Shown here: piece after piece, positions 5,995 to 12,646 of the stretch
Layout of the letters: every line of letters begins with the position of its first letter
Position numbering within the stretch: position 1 is the first letter of the stretch
Origin: Bordetella parapertussis
GTDB taxonomy: Bacteria; Pseudomonadota; Gammaproteobacteria; Burkholderiales; Burkholderiaceae_C
Assembly: GCA_945875935.1 (NCBI GenBank)
Contig: CAMCNE010000066.1
Coordinates: 1-12,646 of the forward strand
DNA length: 12,646 nucleotides
Reading direction: 5' to 3'
Translations under genes and position numbers: made by a program
Notes under the pieces: generated by a model
Told to the model about the DNA's origin: nothing
The model's database searches: none
What the model saw: the letters and a program-made list of their open reading frames with translations, nothing else

Positions 5995-8900
5995 CTACCC
6001 GAGCGGCGCTTGTGCTGGCGGCTCGGCGTCGATGGCCCTGCGGCCACGCCGGCGATGCAGCAGGTACCAGGCGGCCGGCATCACCAGCATGCTCAGAAGC
6101 GGCGCCGACACCATGCCGCCCACCATGGGCGCGGCAATGCGTGTCATCAGCTCGGAGCCGGTGCCGCCGCTCCACATGATGGGCAGCAATCCGGCCATCA
6201 CCACCGCCACGGTCATGGCCTTGGGACGCACGCGCAGCACCGCGCCTTCACGTATGGCCGCCAGCAGCGTGTGCTCGTTGTCGGGCTCGCCGGCATCAAG
6301 CCGGTGCTGCAGCGCGTTGTTCAGATACAGCTGCATCACCACGCCGAACTCGGCGGCCAGGCCCGCCAGCGCGATGAAGCCCACCGCCGTGGCCACCGAG
6401 ACGTCATGCCCCAGCGCCCAGACCAGCCAGAAACCCCCGATGAGCGAGAACGGCACAGTGACCATGACCAGCGCCGCATCCCTGAACGAACGAAACAGCA
6501 GATACAGCAGCACGAAGATGACCGCCAGCGTGGCGGGCACGACCAGCTTCAGCCGCTGCGTCGCGCGCTCGAGGTACTCGAACTGCCCCGACCACGAGAC
6601 GGCATAGCCCGCCGGCAAGGCCACCTGCTTCGCCACGGCGGCCTGCATGTCGCTCACCACCGAGCGCAGGTCACGCCCGCGCACATCGACATACACCCAG
6701 CCCGACAGCCGCGCGTTCTCGCTGCGCAGCATCGGCGGGCCGTCGTCGAGGCTCAGCCGGGCGACATCTCGCAGCAGCACGGTGGCGCCGGTGGGCGTGA
6801 CGAAGGGCAGTTCGCGCAGCTTCTCGAGCGAATCGCGGATCTCGCGCGGGTAGCGCACGTTGATGGGAAACCGCTCGCGGCCCTGGATGACCTCGCCGAC
6901 GTTGTCGCCGCCGATGGCCGTCGACACGACGGCCTGCACGTCCGCCACCGACAGGCCGACTCGCGCGGCGGCCAGGCGGTCCACATCGACGTCGATGTAG
7001 CGCCCGCCGCTCAAGCGCTCGGCCAGGGCCGACGACACGCCGGGCACGTCCTTCACCGCCGCTTCGATCTGGCCTGTGAGGCGGTCGAGGGTGGGCAGGT
7101 CCGCGCCGGAAACCTTGACGCCCACCGGGCTCTTGATGCCGGTGGCCAGCATGTCGATGCGGTTGCGGATCGGCGGCACCCAGATGTTGGAAAGCCCGGT
7201 GACCTTGACGGTGCGGTCGAGTTCTTCGATCAGCTTGTCAGGGGTCATGCCGGCGCGCCACTGGTCACGCGGCTTGAACTGGATGGTGGTCTCGAACATC
7301 TCCAGCGGCGCCGGGTCGGTGGCCGTGTCGGCGCGGCCAGCCTTGCCGAAAACGCGCTCGACCTCGGGCACCGTCTTGATGAGCCGGTCGGTCTGTTGCA
7401 GCAGTTCAGCCGCCTTGGACACCGACAAGCCGGGCAGCGCCGACGGCATGTACAGCAGATCGCCCTCGTCGAGCGTCGGCAAGAACTCTCCACCCAAGCG
7501 CGACAGCGGGATCACCGTGAGCGCCAGCAGCATGGCCGCGAGCAGCAGCGTCGCCTTGGGAAACCGCAACACCGCCTCGAGCAGCGGGCGGTATGCGGCG
7601 ATGAGCCCGCGGTTCAGGGGGTTGCTCGTTTCGTGCGGAATCCTGCCGCGGATGAGGTAGCCCATCAGCACCGGCACCAGCGTGACCGACAGCACCGCCG
7701 CAGCGGCCATCGCGTAGGTCTTGGTGAACGCCAGCGGCGCAAACAGCCGGCCCTCCTGCGCCTCGAGCGTGAACACCGGGATGAACGACAGCGTGATCAC
7801 CAGCAGCGAAAAGAACAGCGCCGGCCCGACCTCGACCGACGCGTCGGTGACCAGACCCCAACGTTCGCGCAGCGTGGGCTGTCGCTGGTGCTGTGTCTCG
7901 AACGTCTCGAGGTGCTTGTGCGCGTTCTCGATGAACACGATGGCCGCATCCACCATGGCACCCAGCGCGATCGCGATGCCGCCCAGGCTCAGGATGTTGG
8001 CGCTCACGCCCTGCCAGTGCATCACGACGAAAGCGGCGAGCAGCCCCACCGGCAGCGTGATCACCGCGACCAGGGCCGAACGCAGGTGGAACAAAAAGAG
8101 CACGCACACCAGCGCCACGACGATGAACTCCTCGACGAGCTTGTCGCGCAGGTTGTCGACGGCGCGGTCGATGAGCAGCGAGCGGTCGTAGGTCGCGACG
8201 ATCTCGACACCCGGCGGCAGGCTGGCCTTGAGCGTGTCGAGCTTGGCCTTGACCGCCTCGATGGTGGTGCGGGCGTTCTTGCCCGAGCGCATCACCACGA
8301 CGCCTCCGGCGACCTCGCCCTCGCCATTAAGCTCGGCGATCCCCTGGCGCATCTCGGGGCCGATCTGCACAAAGGCCACGTCATTGAGCATCACCGGCGT
8401 GGCGCCGGAAACCGACACCGCAATCGCGCGGAAGTCATCGAGCGACTTCAAAAAGCCGCGCGAGCGAACCATGTACTGCGTCTCGGCCAATTCGACCACC
8501 GAGCCACCGGCCGACTGGTTGGCGTTGTTGATCGCGTCAATGACCATGGCCTGGGTCACCCCGAGCGCGCGCATCTTGTGCGGCTCGAGCACCACCTGGT
8601 ACTGCCGCACCATGCCGCCGATGCTCGCCACCTCGGCCACGTCCTGGACCGTCTTCAGTTCGTACTTCAAGAACCAGTCGTTGAGCGCGCGCAGCTGGCC
8701 AAGGTCGTGCTGGCCGGTGCGGTCGACCAGCGCGTACTCGTAGATCCAGCCCACGCCGGTGGCGTCGGGGCCGAGCGACGCATTGGCACCGGCCGGCAGC
8801 CGGCTTTGAACCTGGTTGAGGTACTCGACCACGCGCGAGCGCGCCCAGTACGGGTCGGTCTTGTCGTCGAACAGCACATAGACGAAGGAGTCACCGAAGA

Positions 8901-9159
8901 ACGAATAGCCGCGCACCGTTTTGGCGCCGGGCACGCTGAGCATGGTCGTGGTCAGCGGGTAGGTGACGAGGTCTTCGACGATCTGCGGCGCCTTGCCCGG
9001 ATAGGGCGTGCGGATGATGACCTGGGTGTCGGACAGGTCGGGCAGCGCATCCAGCGGCGTGCGTGCCACCGCCAAGAACCCGGCCACCACCACCGCCACG
9101 GTGGCCATCAGCACCAGCAGGCGGTTGCCCACCGACCAGCGTATCAGCGCGCCTATCAC
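5995..9159 (-). CDS. cusA: CusA/SilA family heavy-metal RND efflux pump, Cu(I)/Ag(I) type
   Basis: The 1054-residue inner-membrane proton-driven pump of the CusCBA complex, close to the roughly 1047 residues of E. coli CusA. Layout: TM1 (about 11-31), first large periplasmic loop (33-340), a TM bundle (342-503) and TM near 535-553, second periplasmic loop (560-865), last TM bundle (about 870-1034). Metal site: M571 (YMPS), M621 (APLEMFET) and M670 (RIDMLATG) line up with E. coli M573, M623 and M672; DTATDPAPLEMFE is typical of the Cu/Ag class, not Czc/Cnr. Proton-relay residues D404 (GAMVDAA), E937 (AAEFGVVM) and K980 are present. It starts at a GTG overlapping the cusB stop by four bases (GTGA), so it is probably translationally coupled, and stops with TAG at 5995. 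Several methionines of the E. coli transport relay appear substituted (see findings). Confidence 0.96.
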   Translation of the reverse strand: MIGALIRWSVGNRLLVLMATVAVVVAGFLAVARTPLDALPDLSDTQVIIRTPYPGKAPQIVEDLVTYPLTTTMLSVPGAKTVRGYSFFGDSFVYVLFDDKTDPYWARSRVVEYLNQVQSRLPAGANASLGPDATGVGWIYEYALVDRTGQHDLGQLRALNDWFLKYELKTVQDVAEVASIGGMVRQYQVVLEPHKMRALGVTQAMVIDAINNANQSAGGSVVELAETQYMVRSRGFLKSLDDFRAIAVSVSGATPVMLNDVAFVQIGPEMRQGIAELNGEGEVAGGVVVMRSGKNARTTIEAVKAKLDTLKASLPPGVEIVATYDRSLLIDRAVDNLRDKLVEEFIVVALVCVLFLFHLRSALVAVITLPVGLLAAFVVMHWQGVSANILSLGGIAIALGAMVDAAIVFIENAHKHLETFETQHQRQPTLRERWGLVTDASVEVGPALFFSLLVITLSFIPVFTLEAQEGRLFAPLAFTKTYAMAAAAVLSVTLVPVLMGYLIRGRIPHETSNPLNRGLIAAYRPLLEAVLRFPKATLLLAAMLLALTVIPLSRLGGEFLPTLDEGDLLYMPSALPGLSVSKAAELLQQTDRLIKTVPEVERVFGKAGRADTATDPAPLEMFETTIQFKPRDQWRAGMTPDKLIEELDRTVKVTGLSNIWVPPIRNRIDMLATGIKSPVGVKVSGADLPTLDRLTGQIEAAVKDVPGVSSALAERLSGGRYIDVDVDRLAAARVGLSVADVQAVVSTAIGGDNVGEVIQGRERFPINVRYPREIRDSLEKLRELPFVTPTGATVLLRDVARLSLDDGPPMLRSENARLSGWVYVDVRGRDLRSVVSDMQAAVAKQVALPAGYAVSWSGQFEYLERATQRLKLVVPATLAVIFVLLYLLFRSFRDAALVMVTVPFSLIGGFWLVWALGHDVSVATAVGFIALAGLAAEFGVVMQLYLNNALQHRLDAGEPDNEHTLLAAIREGAVLRVRPKAMTVAVVMAGLLPIMWSGGTGSELMTRIAAPMVGGMVSAPLLSMLVMPAAWYLLHRRRGRRAIDAEPPAQAPLG

Positions 9160-10628
9160 TGGGCGCCGCCCAGCCGCTGCACCGTGACCAGCTCGTAGTC
9201 CATGGCGCCGCCCTTCTTGAACTCGAACCGCACGCTGTCGCCGGGCTTGACCTCACCGAAGGCTGCGGGATCGGGTTTGCCAAAGCCCATGGTCATCGGC
9301 GGCCACTTCAGCGCCGCGATCGGACCGTGGGAGATGGTGATGCCTTCGGCGTCAACGCTTTCGACCTGGCCTTCGCCCAGGTAGAGCGCGGGCTGCGACT
9401 CGGCCAGCGCCGGCTCGGTCATGCGGCCGGTCACCGAGCGCAGCCTGGCTTCGGAGTCGATGAGGAACTGGCCGCTGACGACCACCTGCTCGCCCTCGCG
9501 CAGGCCCTGGGTCACCTCAAAGTCGTCGCCGATCTCCAGCCCCAGGCTGACGTCGCGGCTGTCAAACGCACCGCCGTCATTGCGCACCAGCACCACGGCG
9601 CGCTGGCCGGTGCGGATGACGGCCTCGGACGGCACCAGCAGGCGCGATGCGCTGGGCCCGGCAATCTGCAAGCGCAGCAACATGCCGGGGACCAGCCGCG
9701 CGCCGGTGTTGTCGACCTCGAAGCGCGCCTGCAGCGTGCGGCTGCTGGCGCTGATCTGCGGCAAGAGCTCGGTCAGCTCGCCACTGAAGGTTTGCGCAGC
9801 ATCGACCTGCAGCACCGCCTTCACGCGCTGGCCGCGCGACAAGCGCGCGGCCTGTGCTTCGGGAATCTCGGCCACGGCCCACACCCGGTCCAGACCCGAG
9901 ATGCGAAACAGCGTCGTGCCCGCCGACACCGCCACGCCCTCGCGCACGCCGAGCTCGCTCACGACCCCAGTCACCGGCGAGACCAGCATGTAGCGCGCCT
10001 GAGCGGTGCCCGCCTGCTCGGACTGGCGGATGAGCGAATCTGGAATCGACATCGCGCGCATGCGGTCGCGGGCCGCCGCGATGAGCTCGCTCGACGCACC
10101 CGTGCGCTGCAGTGCCAGCAGCTCGTTTTGCGGCCCCAGCCATTCGGGCGCGAAGACGGTGGCCAGCGCCTGTCCCTTGCGCACCTGCTCCATCGGCGCG
10201 CGCACTGTCAGACGCTCTACAAAACCGGCGGCCCGGGTCTGCACCGCCACGCTCAGTCGCTCGTCGAACTGCACCGTGCCCACCGCATCGAACGAGCTCG
10301 AAACATCGGCGCGCCTGACCGCCGCCGTGCGGATGCCCAGGCTTTGCTGCACGGCGGCATTGACCGTGACGCCCGAGTCGCCTGCGGCTTCGTCGGCATA
10401 GACGGGCACCAGTTGCATGTCCATGAAGGGTGACTTGCCGGGCTTGTCAAAGCGCTGGCCCGGCACCATCGGATCGTGCCAGTACAAGACCTTTCTTGGC
10501 TCAGCCGTCGCTGGCGCAGACACCGAAGTCGCGTCGCCGACCGGCGCGTGCCGCCCCAGATAGAAGCCACCAGCGGCCAGCAAGCCGCCAATGGCCACAA
10601 GAACAGTGACGAGCAGGTTGCGTTTCAT
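9156..10628 (-). CDS. cusB: CusB-like membrane fusion protein with N-terminal metal-binding and C-terminal CusF-like domains
   Basis: The 490-residue periplasmic adaptor joining CusA to CusC. An N-terminal membrane anchor or uncleaved signal (about 5-24) has no lipobox Cys. Next comes a heavy-metal-binding domain (47-77, YWHDPMVPGQ to FMDMQLVPVY) whose M54, M69 and M71 repeat the spacing of the Cu(I) ligands M49, M64 and M66 of E. coli CusB. The barrel-sandwich, alpha-helical hairpin (about 160-205) and beta-barrel parts follow (about 110-400). The extra C-terminal domain (about 420-486) is CusF-like: ISHGPIAALKWPPMTM gives H434, W442, M445 and M447, the complete CusF metal site. E. coli CusB (407 residues) lacks it. 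Start ATG 10628 overlaps the cusC stop (ATGA); the stop overlaps the cusA GTG. The pump may thus load metal without free CusF, though cusF is also kept. Confidence 0.95.
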   Translation of the reverse strand: MKRNLLVTVLVAIGGLLAAGGFYLGRHAPVGDATSVSAPATAEPRKVLYWHDPMVPGQRFDKPGKSPFMDMQLVPVYADEAAGDSGVTVNAAVQQSLGIRTAAVRRADVSSSFDAVGTVQFDERLSVAVQTRAAGFVERLTVRAPMEQVRKGQALATVFAPEWLGPQNELLALQRTGASSELIAAARDRMRAMSIPDSLIRQSEQAGTAQARYMLVSPVTGVVSELGVREGVAVSAGTTLFRISGLDRVWAVAEIPEAQAARLSRGQRVKAVLQVDAAQTFSGELTELLPQISASSRTLQARFEVDNTGARLVPGMLLRLQIAGPSASRLLVPSEAVIRTGQRAVVLVRNDGGAFDSRDVSLGLEIGDDFEVTQGLREGEQVVVSGQFLIDSEARLRSVTGRMTEPALAESQPALYLGEGQVESVDAEGITISHGPIAALKWPPMTMGFGKPDPAAFGEVKPGDSVRFEFKKGGAMDYELVTVQRLGGAQ

Positions 10629-11857
10629 GGTGCGGCGGCAGAAGTCAACGGCTTGAAGGCGAGTCGGGCCTGGGTCTTGGCAAGTTCGCGCTGCAGATTC
10701 AGCTGCTTGCGCCGCAAATCGACCTCTGTGCGAAGGGCCTCGAACAGGCTGGTGAATGTGGCCTGATTGGAACGGTAGGCCGCTGTCGTCGCCGCAGTGC
10801 GTTGCTGCGCCGGCGTCAACACGCTGGCCTGATAGCGCTCGATGCGCTCGTGCAGGCGCTGCGCGTCGCTGGCCAGCACGCGGTACTCGGCGGTGGCCTC
10901 TCGCGTGGCTTCGCCGAGCTCGGCTTCGGCCTTGTCGACCAGGGCGAGCTTGGCGGCGGTATCGCGATCCTGGCGATCGGCCGCGGCCACCGGCAGCGGA
11001 ATGCTCACACCCAAGGAGACCATGTCCGAGTAACCCGAGCGCTGCCCATAGGCAAGCTCCCAGGTCAGGTTGGGCTTGCGCTCGGTGGCGGCGAGCGCCG
11101 CAGACTTTCGCGCCGACTCGATCTCGCTGCGCAAGGCCAGCACCGCAGGCGATGCATCGACAAAAGACTGCTCTGACGGCACGGGCAAGGGCGCCACCGG
11201 CACCAGTTCATCGCCCGGCACCCCGACCCAGCGCTGCAGCGCCAGCCGAGCCGCGCTTTGCTGCTGGCGGACTTCAGCCGTCTCGTCTTCGGCCACGCCG
11301 CGCGCGGCGGTCAGCGCCAGCACTTCCGGGCTGCCGCCTGTCGATGCAGAAAGTCGAGCGAGAGAGCCCTCGAGCTCCTGATGAACGTGGTGCTCGGTCA
11401 GCGTGGCGAGCTTGAGTGCTTCGCCGGCGTACCAGGCGTCGAGATAGGCCAGCGCTGTTTGCAAGCGTGCATCGGCCGCCGCCGCACGCGCTAGCACGGC
11501 CTCGCGATGGACCGCGGCCTCGGCAGCAGCCTGACGCGCCGAGCGCTTTTCGTCGGACAGCCATTCCTGGCTGATGCCGATGCGCTTCATGGTCATCGAG
11601 TCGCTGCTGGTGTTGAAGCGGTCGGCACCCGTGACGGGCATGTTCTCGATGCCGGTGCGCAGCATCGGGTCCGGCAACTGAGCAGAGGCCACAGCAGACT
11701 GCCCCGCGCTGGCCGCGCCGGCACGAGCGGCGCGCGCGGCCTCGGATCGATCAACAGCCAGGACCAGCGCCTGCTCTAGCGACAGCGGCTCGGCCGCAGC
11801 ACTCAGCGACCCGAGGGCCGCCACCACCACCGCGGCGCGCAGAACGTGACTTGGCAT
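10625..11857 (-). CDS. cusC: CusC/CzcC-type outer-membrane efflux channel (TolC family)
   Basis: A 410-residue outer-membrane factor that completes the CusCBA pump. A signal peptide is visible (MPSHVLRAAVVVAALGSLSA, probable cleavage before EPLSLEQ); there is no lipobox Cys, unlike lipidated E. coli CusC. The mature protein has the two-repeat, helix-rich pattern of the TolC family with long Ala/Gln/Glu/Arg-rich heptad stretches (about 100-215 and 245-400), including the NLTWELAYGQRSGYSDMVSLG beta-strand region. The frame stays open upstream to a GTG at 12010, but ATG 11857 is chosen because it has GGAG five bases upstream and begins directly with the signal peptide. First gene of the operon; the stop overlaps the cusB ATG by four bases. 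It is less like E. coli CusC than the pump is like CusA, so CzcC-like naming would also be fair. Confidence 0.88.
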   Translation of the reverse strand: MPSHVLRAAVVVAALGSLSAAAEPLSLEQALVLAVDRSEAARAARAGAASAGQSAVASAQLPDPMLRTGIENMPVTGADRFNTSSDSMTMKRIGISQEWLSDEKRSARQAAAEAAVHREAVLARAAAADARLQTALAYLDAWYAGEALKLATLTEHHVHQELEGSLARLSASTGGSPEVLALTAARGVAEDETAEVRQQQSAARLALQRWVGVPGDELVPVAPLPVPSEQSFVDASPAVLALRSEIESARKSAALAATERKPNLTWELAYGQRSGYSDMVSLGVSIPLPVAAADRQDRDTAAKLALVDKAEAELGEATREATAEYRVLASDAQRLHERIERYQASVLTPAQQRTAATTAAYRSNQATFTSLFEALRTEVDLRRKQLNLQRELAKTQARLAFKPLTSAAAP

Positions 11858-11862
11858 GAAAG

Positions 11863-11866
11863 CTCC
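11863..11866 (-). promoter_or_regulatory. Ribosome-binding site deciding the cusC start
   Basis: Minus strand reads GGAG, then CTTTC, then the ATG at 11857. This five-base spacing supports starting at MPSHVL rather than at the in-frame upstream GTG (12010) or ATG (11881). Confidence 0.65.
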
Positions 11867-11968
11867 GGATGAGTGGCCCATCGTTGAAGCCTGCAACACA
11901 GCAGACTTTCCACGACGGCATCCGATGATGCAACGATCGGGCCGGGCAGCGCCGCCAAACACACCCGC

Positions 11969-11991
11969 GTCGGGGGTATTTGATCCCCGAC
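11969..11991. promoter_or_regulatory. Dyad upstream of cusC, candidate operator
   Basis: Perfect 7-base inverted repeat GTCGGGG (11969-11975) and CCCCGAC (11985-11991) around an AT-rich 9-base centre. It lies 112 bases upstream of the cusC ATG. Its left arm and centre resemble the sequence at 12048-12063 (GTCGAGGGGATATTCG), giving an approximate direct repeat about 79 bases apart. It could bind a metal-responsive regulator; it does not match the CueR-type or E. coli CusR boxes I know. Confidence 0.4.
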
Positions 11992-12035
11992 TGGCCCAGC
12001 GCAGCACCAATGTGAACGGCTGTAGCTACCCCGAT

Positions 12036-12053
12036 CTCGACAGCGCGGTCGAG
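12036..12053. promoter_or_regulatory. Second dyad upstream of cusC, candidate operator
   Basis: Perfect 6-base inverted repeat CTCGAC (12036-12041) and GTCGAG (12048-12053) around AGCGCG, flanked by CCCC on the left and GGGG on the right. It lies between the upstream terminator and cusC and shares the GTCG-GGGG-TATT pattern with the dyad at 11969-11991. Function is inferred from position only. Confidence 0.35.
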
Positions 12054-12073
12054 GGGATATTCGTCAATTCAGG

Positions 12074-12105
12074 GAGAAAAACCAGGCCCGATAAGGCCGG
12101 GCCTG
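12074..12105 (-). terminator. Intrinsic terminator for the tRNA-Phe/small-gene transcript
   Basis: On the minus strand, 8-base arms CAGGCCCG and CGGGCCTG (plus-strand 12098-12105 and 12083-12090) with a 7-base loop are followed by GGTTTTTCTC. A GC-rich stem plus T run is the classical Rho-independent form. It ends transcription coming from the small gene at 12240-12458 and insulates the cus operon from read-through. Confidence 0.8.
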
Positions 12106-12151
12106 CAGTGCGCAGCCGAAGCGTCGGCCTCGCACATGAGTCGCAGACAGT

Positions 12152-12249
12152 GGTTTTCGCCTCGCGCCGCGCCGACAGGCTGGCACCAGACGAAAACCGC
12201 TGAATCGAAGGCGGCGCCTTCGACGCTGCGTTCGCTGGATCAGCGAACG
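12152..12249 (-). other. Cluster of hairpins at the 3' end of the small gene (structured 3' UTR or possible small RNA)
   Basis: Three perfect inverted repeats lie close together: GGTTTTCG/CGAAAACC (12152-12159 and 12191-12198, 31-base loop), TCGAAGGC/GCCTTCGA (12205-12223, 3-base loop) and CGTTCGCTG/CAGCGAACG (12229-12249, 3-base loop, spanning the stop of the small gene). None has a T run; transcription should continue about 80 bases further to the terminator at 12074-12105. The result is a folded 3' untranslated region of about 165 bases that could protect the transcript or be processed into a small RNA. Confidence 0.4.
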
Positions 12250-12458
12250 TTGAAGCTCAGGATGTTCGAGTCTGCGGACATCAGCTTTTCGAGTTGCTGT
12301 GCAGCAGCTTCATCAGGAGCCTCGATGAGGGCCATGTCGCACTCGCCGTTGTAGCGAGGGATGCTGGTGCGCACGCAACCACCGACAGCAGCCGCCAGTG
12401 GGTCGCTCTTGGTGCAAGCTGGGTCGTTCTTCAATTCAACTTTGTAGGTGACGATCAT
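12240..12458 (-). CDS. Small protein of unknown function, 72 residues
   Basis: I do not recognise the family. The protein begins MIVTYKVELKNDPACTKSD, has three cysteines (C15, C28, C40), a GG at 26-27, and a hydrophobic/acidic second half (ALIEAPDEAAAQQLEKLM, then a strand-like ending NILSFNVR). The pattern strand, loop, strand, helix, strand suggests a small compact alpha/beta fold; there is no signal peptide or membrane segment. ATG 12458 is chosen over an in-frame upstream ATG at 12503 because GAGAGA lies about nine bases before it and the upstream extension runs into the hairpin after the tRNA. It sits 85 bases downstream of tRNA-Phe on the same strand and ends in a structured region followed by a strong terminator. 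A well-formed end and plausible start suggest a real gene. The cysteines fit a disulfide or metal site but do not prove one. Confidence 0.65.
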   Translation of the reverse strand: MIVTYKVELKNDPACTKSDPLAAAVGGCVRTSIPRYNGECDMALIEAPDEAAAQQLEKLMSADSNILSFNVR

Positions 12459-12502
12459 TTGAGTTCTCTCAGGGTTACTTTTTTGGACTGCAAGACACAA
12501 CA

Positions 12503-12527
12503 AAGCCCAACCTTGTGGGCTGGGCTT
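12503..12527 (-). terminator. Possible terminator or processing hairpin after tRNA-Phe
   Basis: On the minus strand AAGCCCA and TGGGCTT (7-base arms; plus-strand 12521-12527 and 12503-12509) are followed by TGTTGTGTC, an imperfect T-rich tail. It starts 17 bases after the tRNA CCA end. An alternative shorter stem shares part of it (GCCCA/TGGGC, 12505-12520). Termination may be partial, letting transcription run into the small gene. Confidence 0.5.
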
Positions 12528-12543
12528 GGCTGATTCATGCGAC

Positions 12544-12619
12544 TGGTGGCCTGGGGCGGAATCGAACCACCGACACGCGGATTTTCAATCCGCTGCTCTA
12601 CCAACTGAGCTACCAGGCC
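12544..12619 (-). tRNA. tRNA-Phe (anticodon GAA)
   Basis: A complete 76-base cloverleaf with encoded CCA. Acceptor arms GGCCTGG (12619-12613) and CCAGGCC (12554-12548) pair over 7 bases, discriminator A, then CCA (12546-12544). D arm GCTC/GAGC; anticodon stem GCGGA/TCCGC with loop TTGAAAA and anticodon GAA at 12586-12584; variable loop GTGTC; T arm GGTGG/CCGCC with loop TTCGATT. The GAA anticodon reads both Phe codons. All arms pair without mismatch. Confidence 0.98.
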
Positions 12620-12631
12620 GCAAGAGGCGGG

Positions 12632-12637
12632 ACTATA
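12632..12637 (-). promoter_or_regulatory. -10 element of the tRNA-Phe promoter
   Basis: Minus strand TATAGT, close to TATAAT, lies 12 bases before the tRNA 5' end and is followed by a GC-rich discriminator CCCGCC typical of stringently controlled stable-RNA promoters. The -35 element would fall beyond the window edge. Confidence 0.6.
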
Positions 12638-12646
12638 GCAGCGTGC

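Larger units (their letters stand above)
11858..12239. other. Non-coding stretch of 382 bases between the small gene and cusC
   Basis: No convincing gene in either direction. From right to left in the direction of transcription it holds several hairpins just after the small gene, an intrinsic terminator (12074-12105), two GC-rich dyads (12036-12053 and 11969-11991), a short inverted repeat GCATC-cgat-GATGC (11918-11931) and the cusC ribosome-binding site. The cusC promoter should lie between 12074 and about 11880, but I could not pick convincing -35/-10 hexamers, which would fit an activator-dependent promoter. Confidence 0.7.

Noticed and set aside
6010..9198. A 1062-codon open frame on the plus strand opposite cusA
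   Set aside because: It is the mirror of a strongly conserved RND pump in GC-rich DNA. Its translation is rich in His, Arg, Gln and Gly with no recognisable domain, as expected for an antisense shadow.
11858..12010. N-terminal extension of cusC to a GTG at 12010
   Set aside because: The extension would put about 51 Arg/Gly-rich residues before a normal signal peptide; ATG 11857 has a good GGAG site, and the extension covers a dyad.
11856..12203. A 115-codon plus-strand frame in the gap upstream of cusC
   Set aside because: It spans the terminator, both dyads and part of the hairpin cluster, has no ribosome-binding site I trust and no family resemblance.
12544..12619. tRNA-Phe as an attachment site for an integrated island
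   Set aside because: No integrase and no second copy of the tRNA 3' end was seen in the window, and the copper genes look similar in composition to their neighbours.
1..12646. CRISPR arrays, insertion sequences or phage genes
   Set aside because: No regularly spaced repeats, transposase-like frames or terminal inverted repeats were found by eye.

Overview
The window is GC-rich chromosomal DNA of a betaproteobacterium, most likely of the order Burkholderiales. A ruvB end, a DUF1840 gene (a family I associate with Betaproteobacteria), GTG starts and tight stop-start overlaps all fit. The genus cannot be fixed from the sequence. Apart from ruvB at the left edge, every gene is on the minus strand, so transcription runs right to left from a tRNA-Phe gene near position 12619 to the end of ruvB.

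Layout. (1) 1-924: 3' part of ruvB on the plus strand, convergent with its neighbours. (2) 945-1932: a histidine-phosphatase gene overlapping the end of an upstream DUF1840 gene. (3) 2005-5480: a two-gene cyclic-di-GMP unit, a DUF3391/HD-GYP protein followed with a four-base overlap by a PAS-PAS-GGDEF-EAL protein. The GGDEF half has lost key residues while the EAL half looks complete. A FliA (sigma-28)-like promoter candidate lies upstream. (4) 5592-11857: a Cu(I)/Ag(I) efflux operon transcribed cusC-cusB-cusA-cusF. The first three genes are joined by four-base overlaps, and the cusB product carries an extra C-terminal CusF-like metal-binding domain. (5) 11858-12239: a 382-base non-coding stretch with two dyads upstream of cusC, a strong intrinsic terminator and a cluster of hairpins. 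(6) 12240-12619: a small unknown gene and tRNA-Phe(GAA).

How the parts work together. CusC (outer-membrane channel), CusB (periplasmic adaptor) and CusA (inner-membrane RND pump) should form a tripartite pump that expels monovalent copper or silver, fed by CusF. The HD-GYP and EAL proteins should both break down cyclic-di-GMP; if the FliA-like site is real, this would be tied to flagellar gene expression. No sensor kinase or response regulator for copper is in the window, so the operon's regulator must lie elsewhere.

I see no wholly new system. The best leads are: the doubled CusF module, one copy with the canonical Trp and one with Met in its place; the CusA methionine relay with several missing partners; the cyclic-di-GMP pair with a degenerate cyclase domain and a flagellar-type promoter candidate; and the structured stretch between the unknown small gene and the copper operon.
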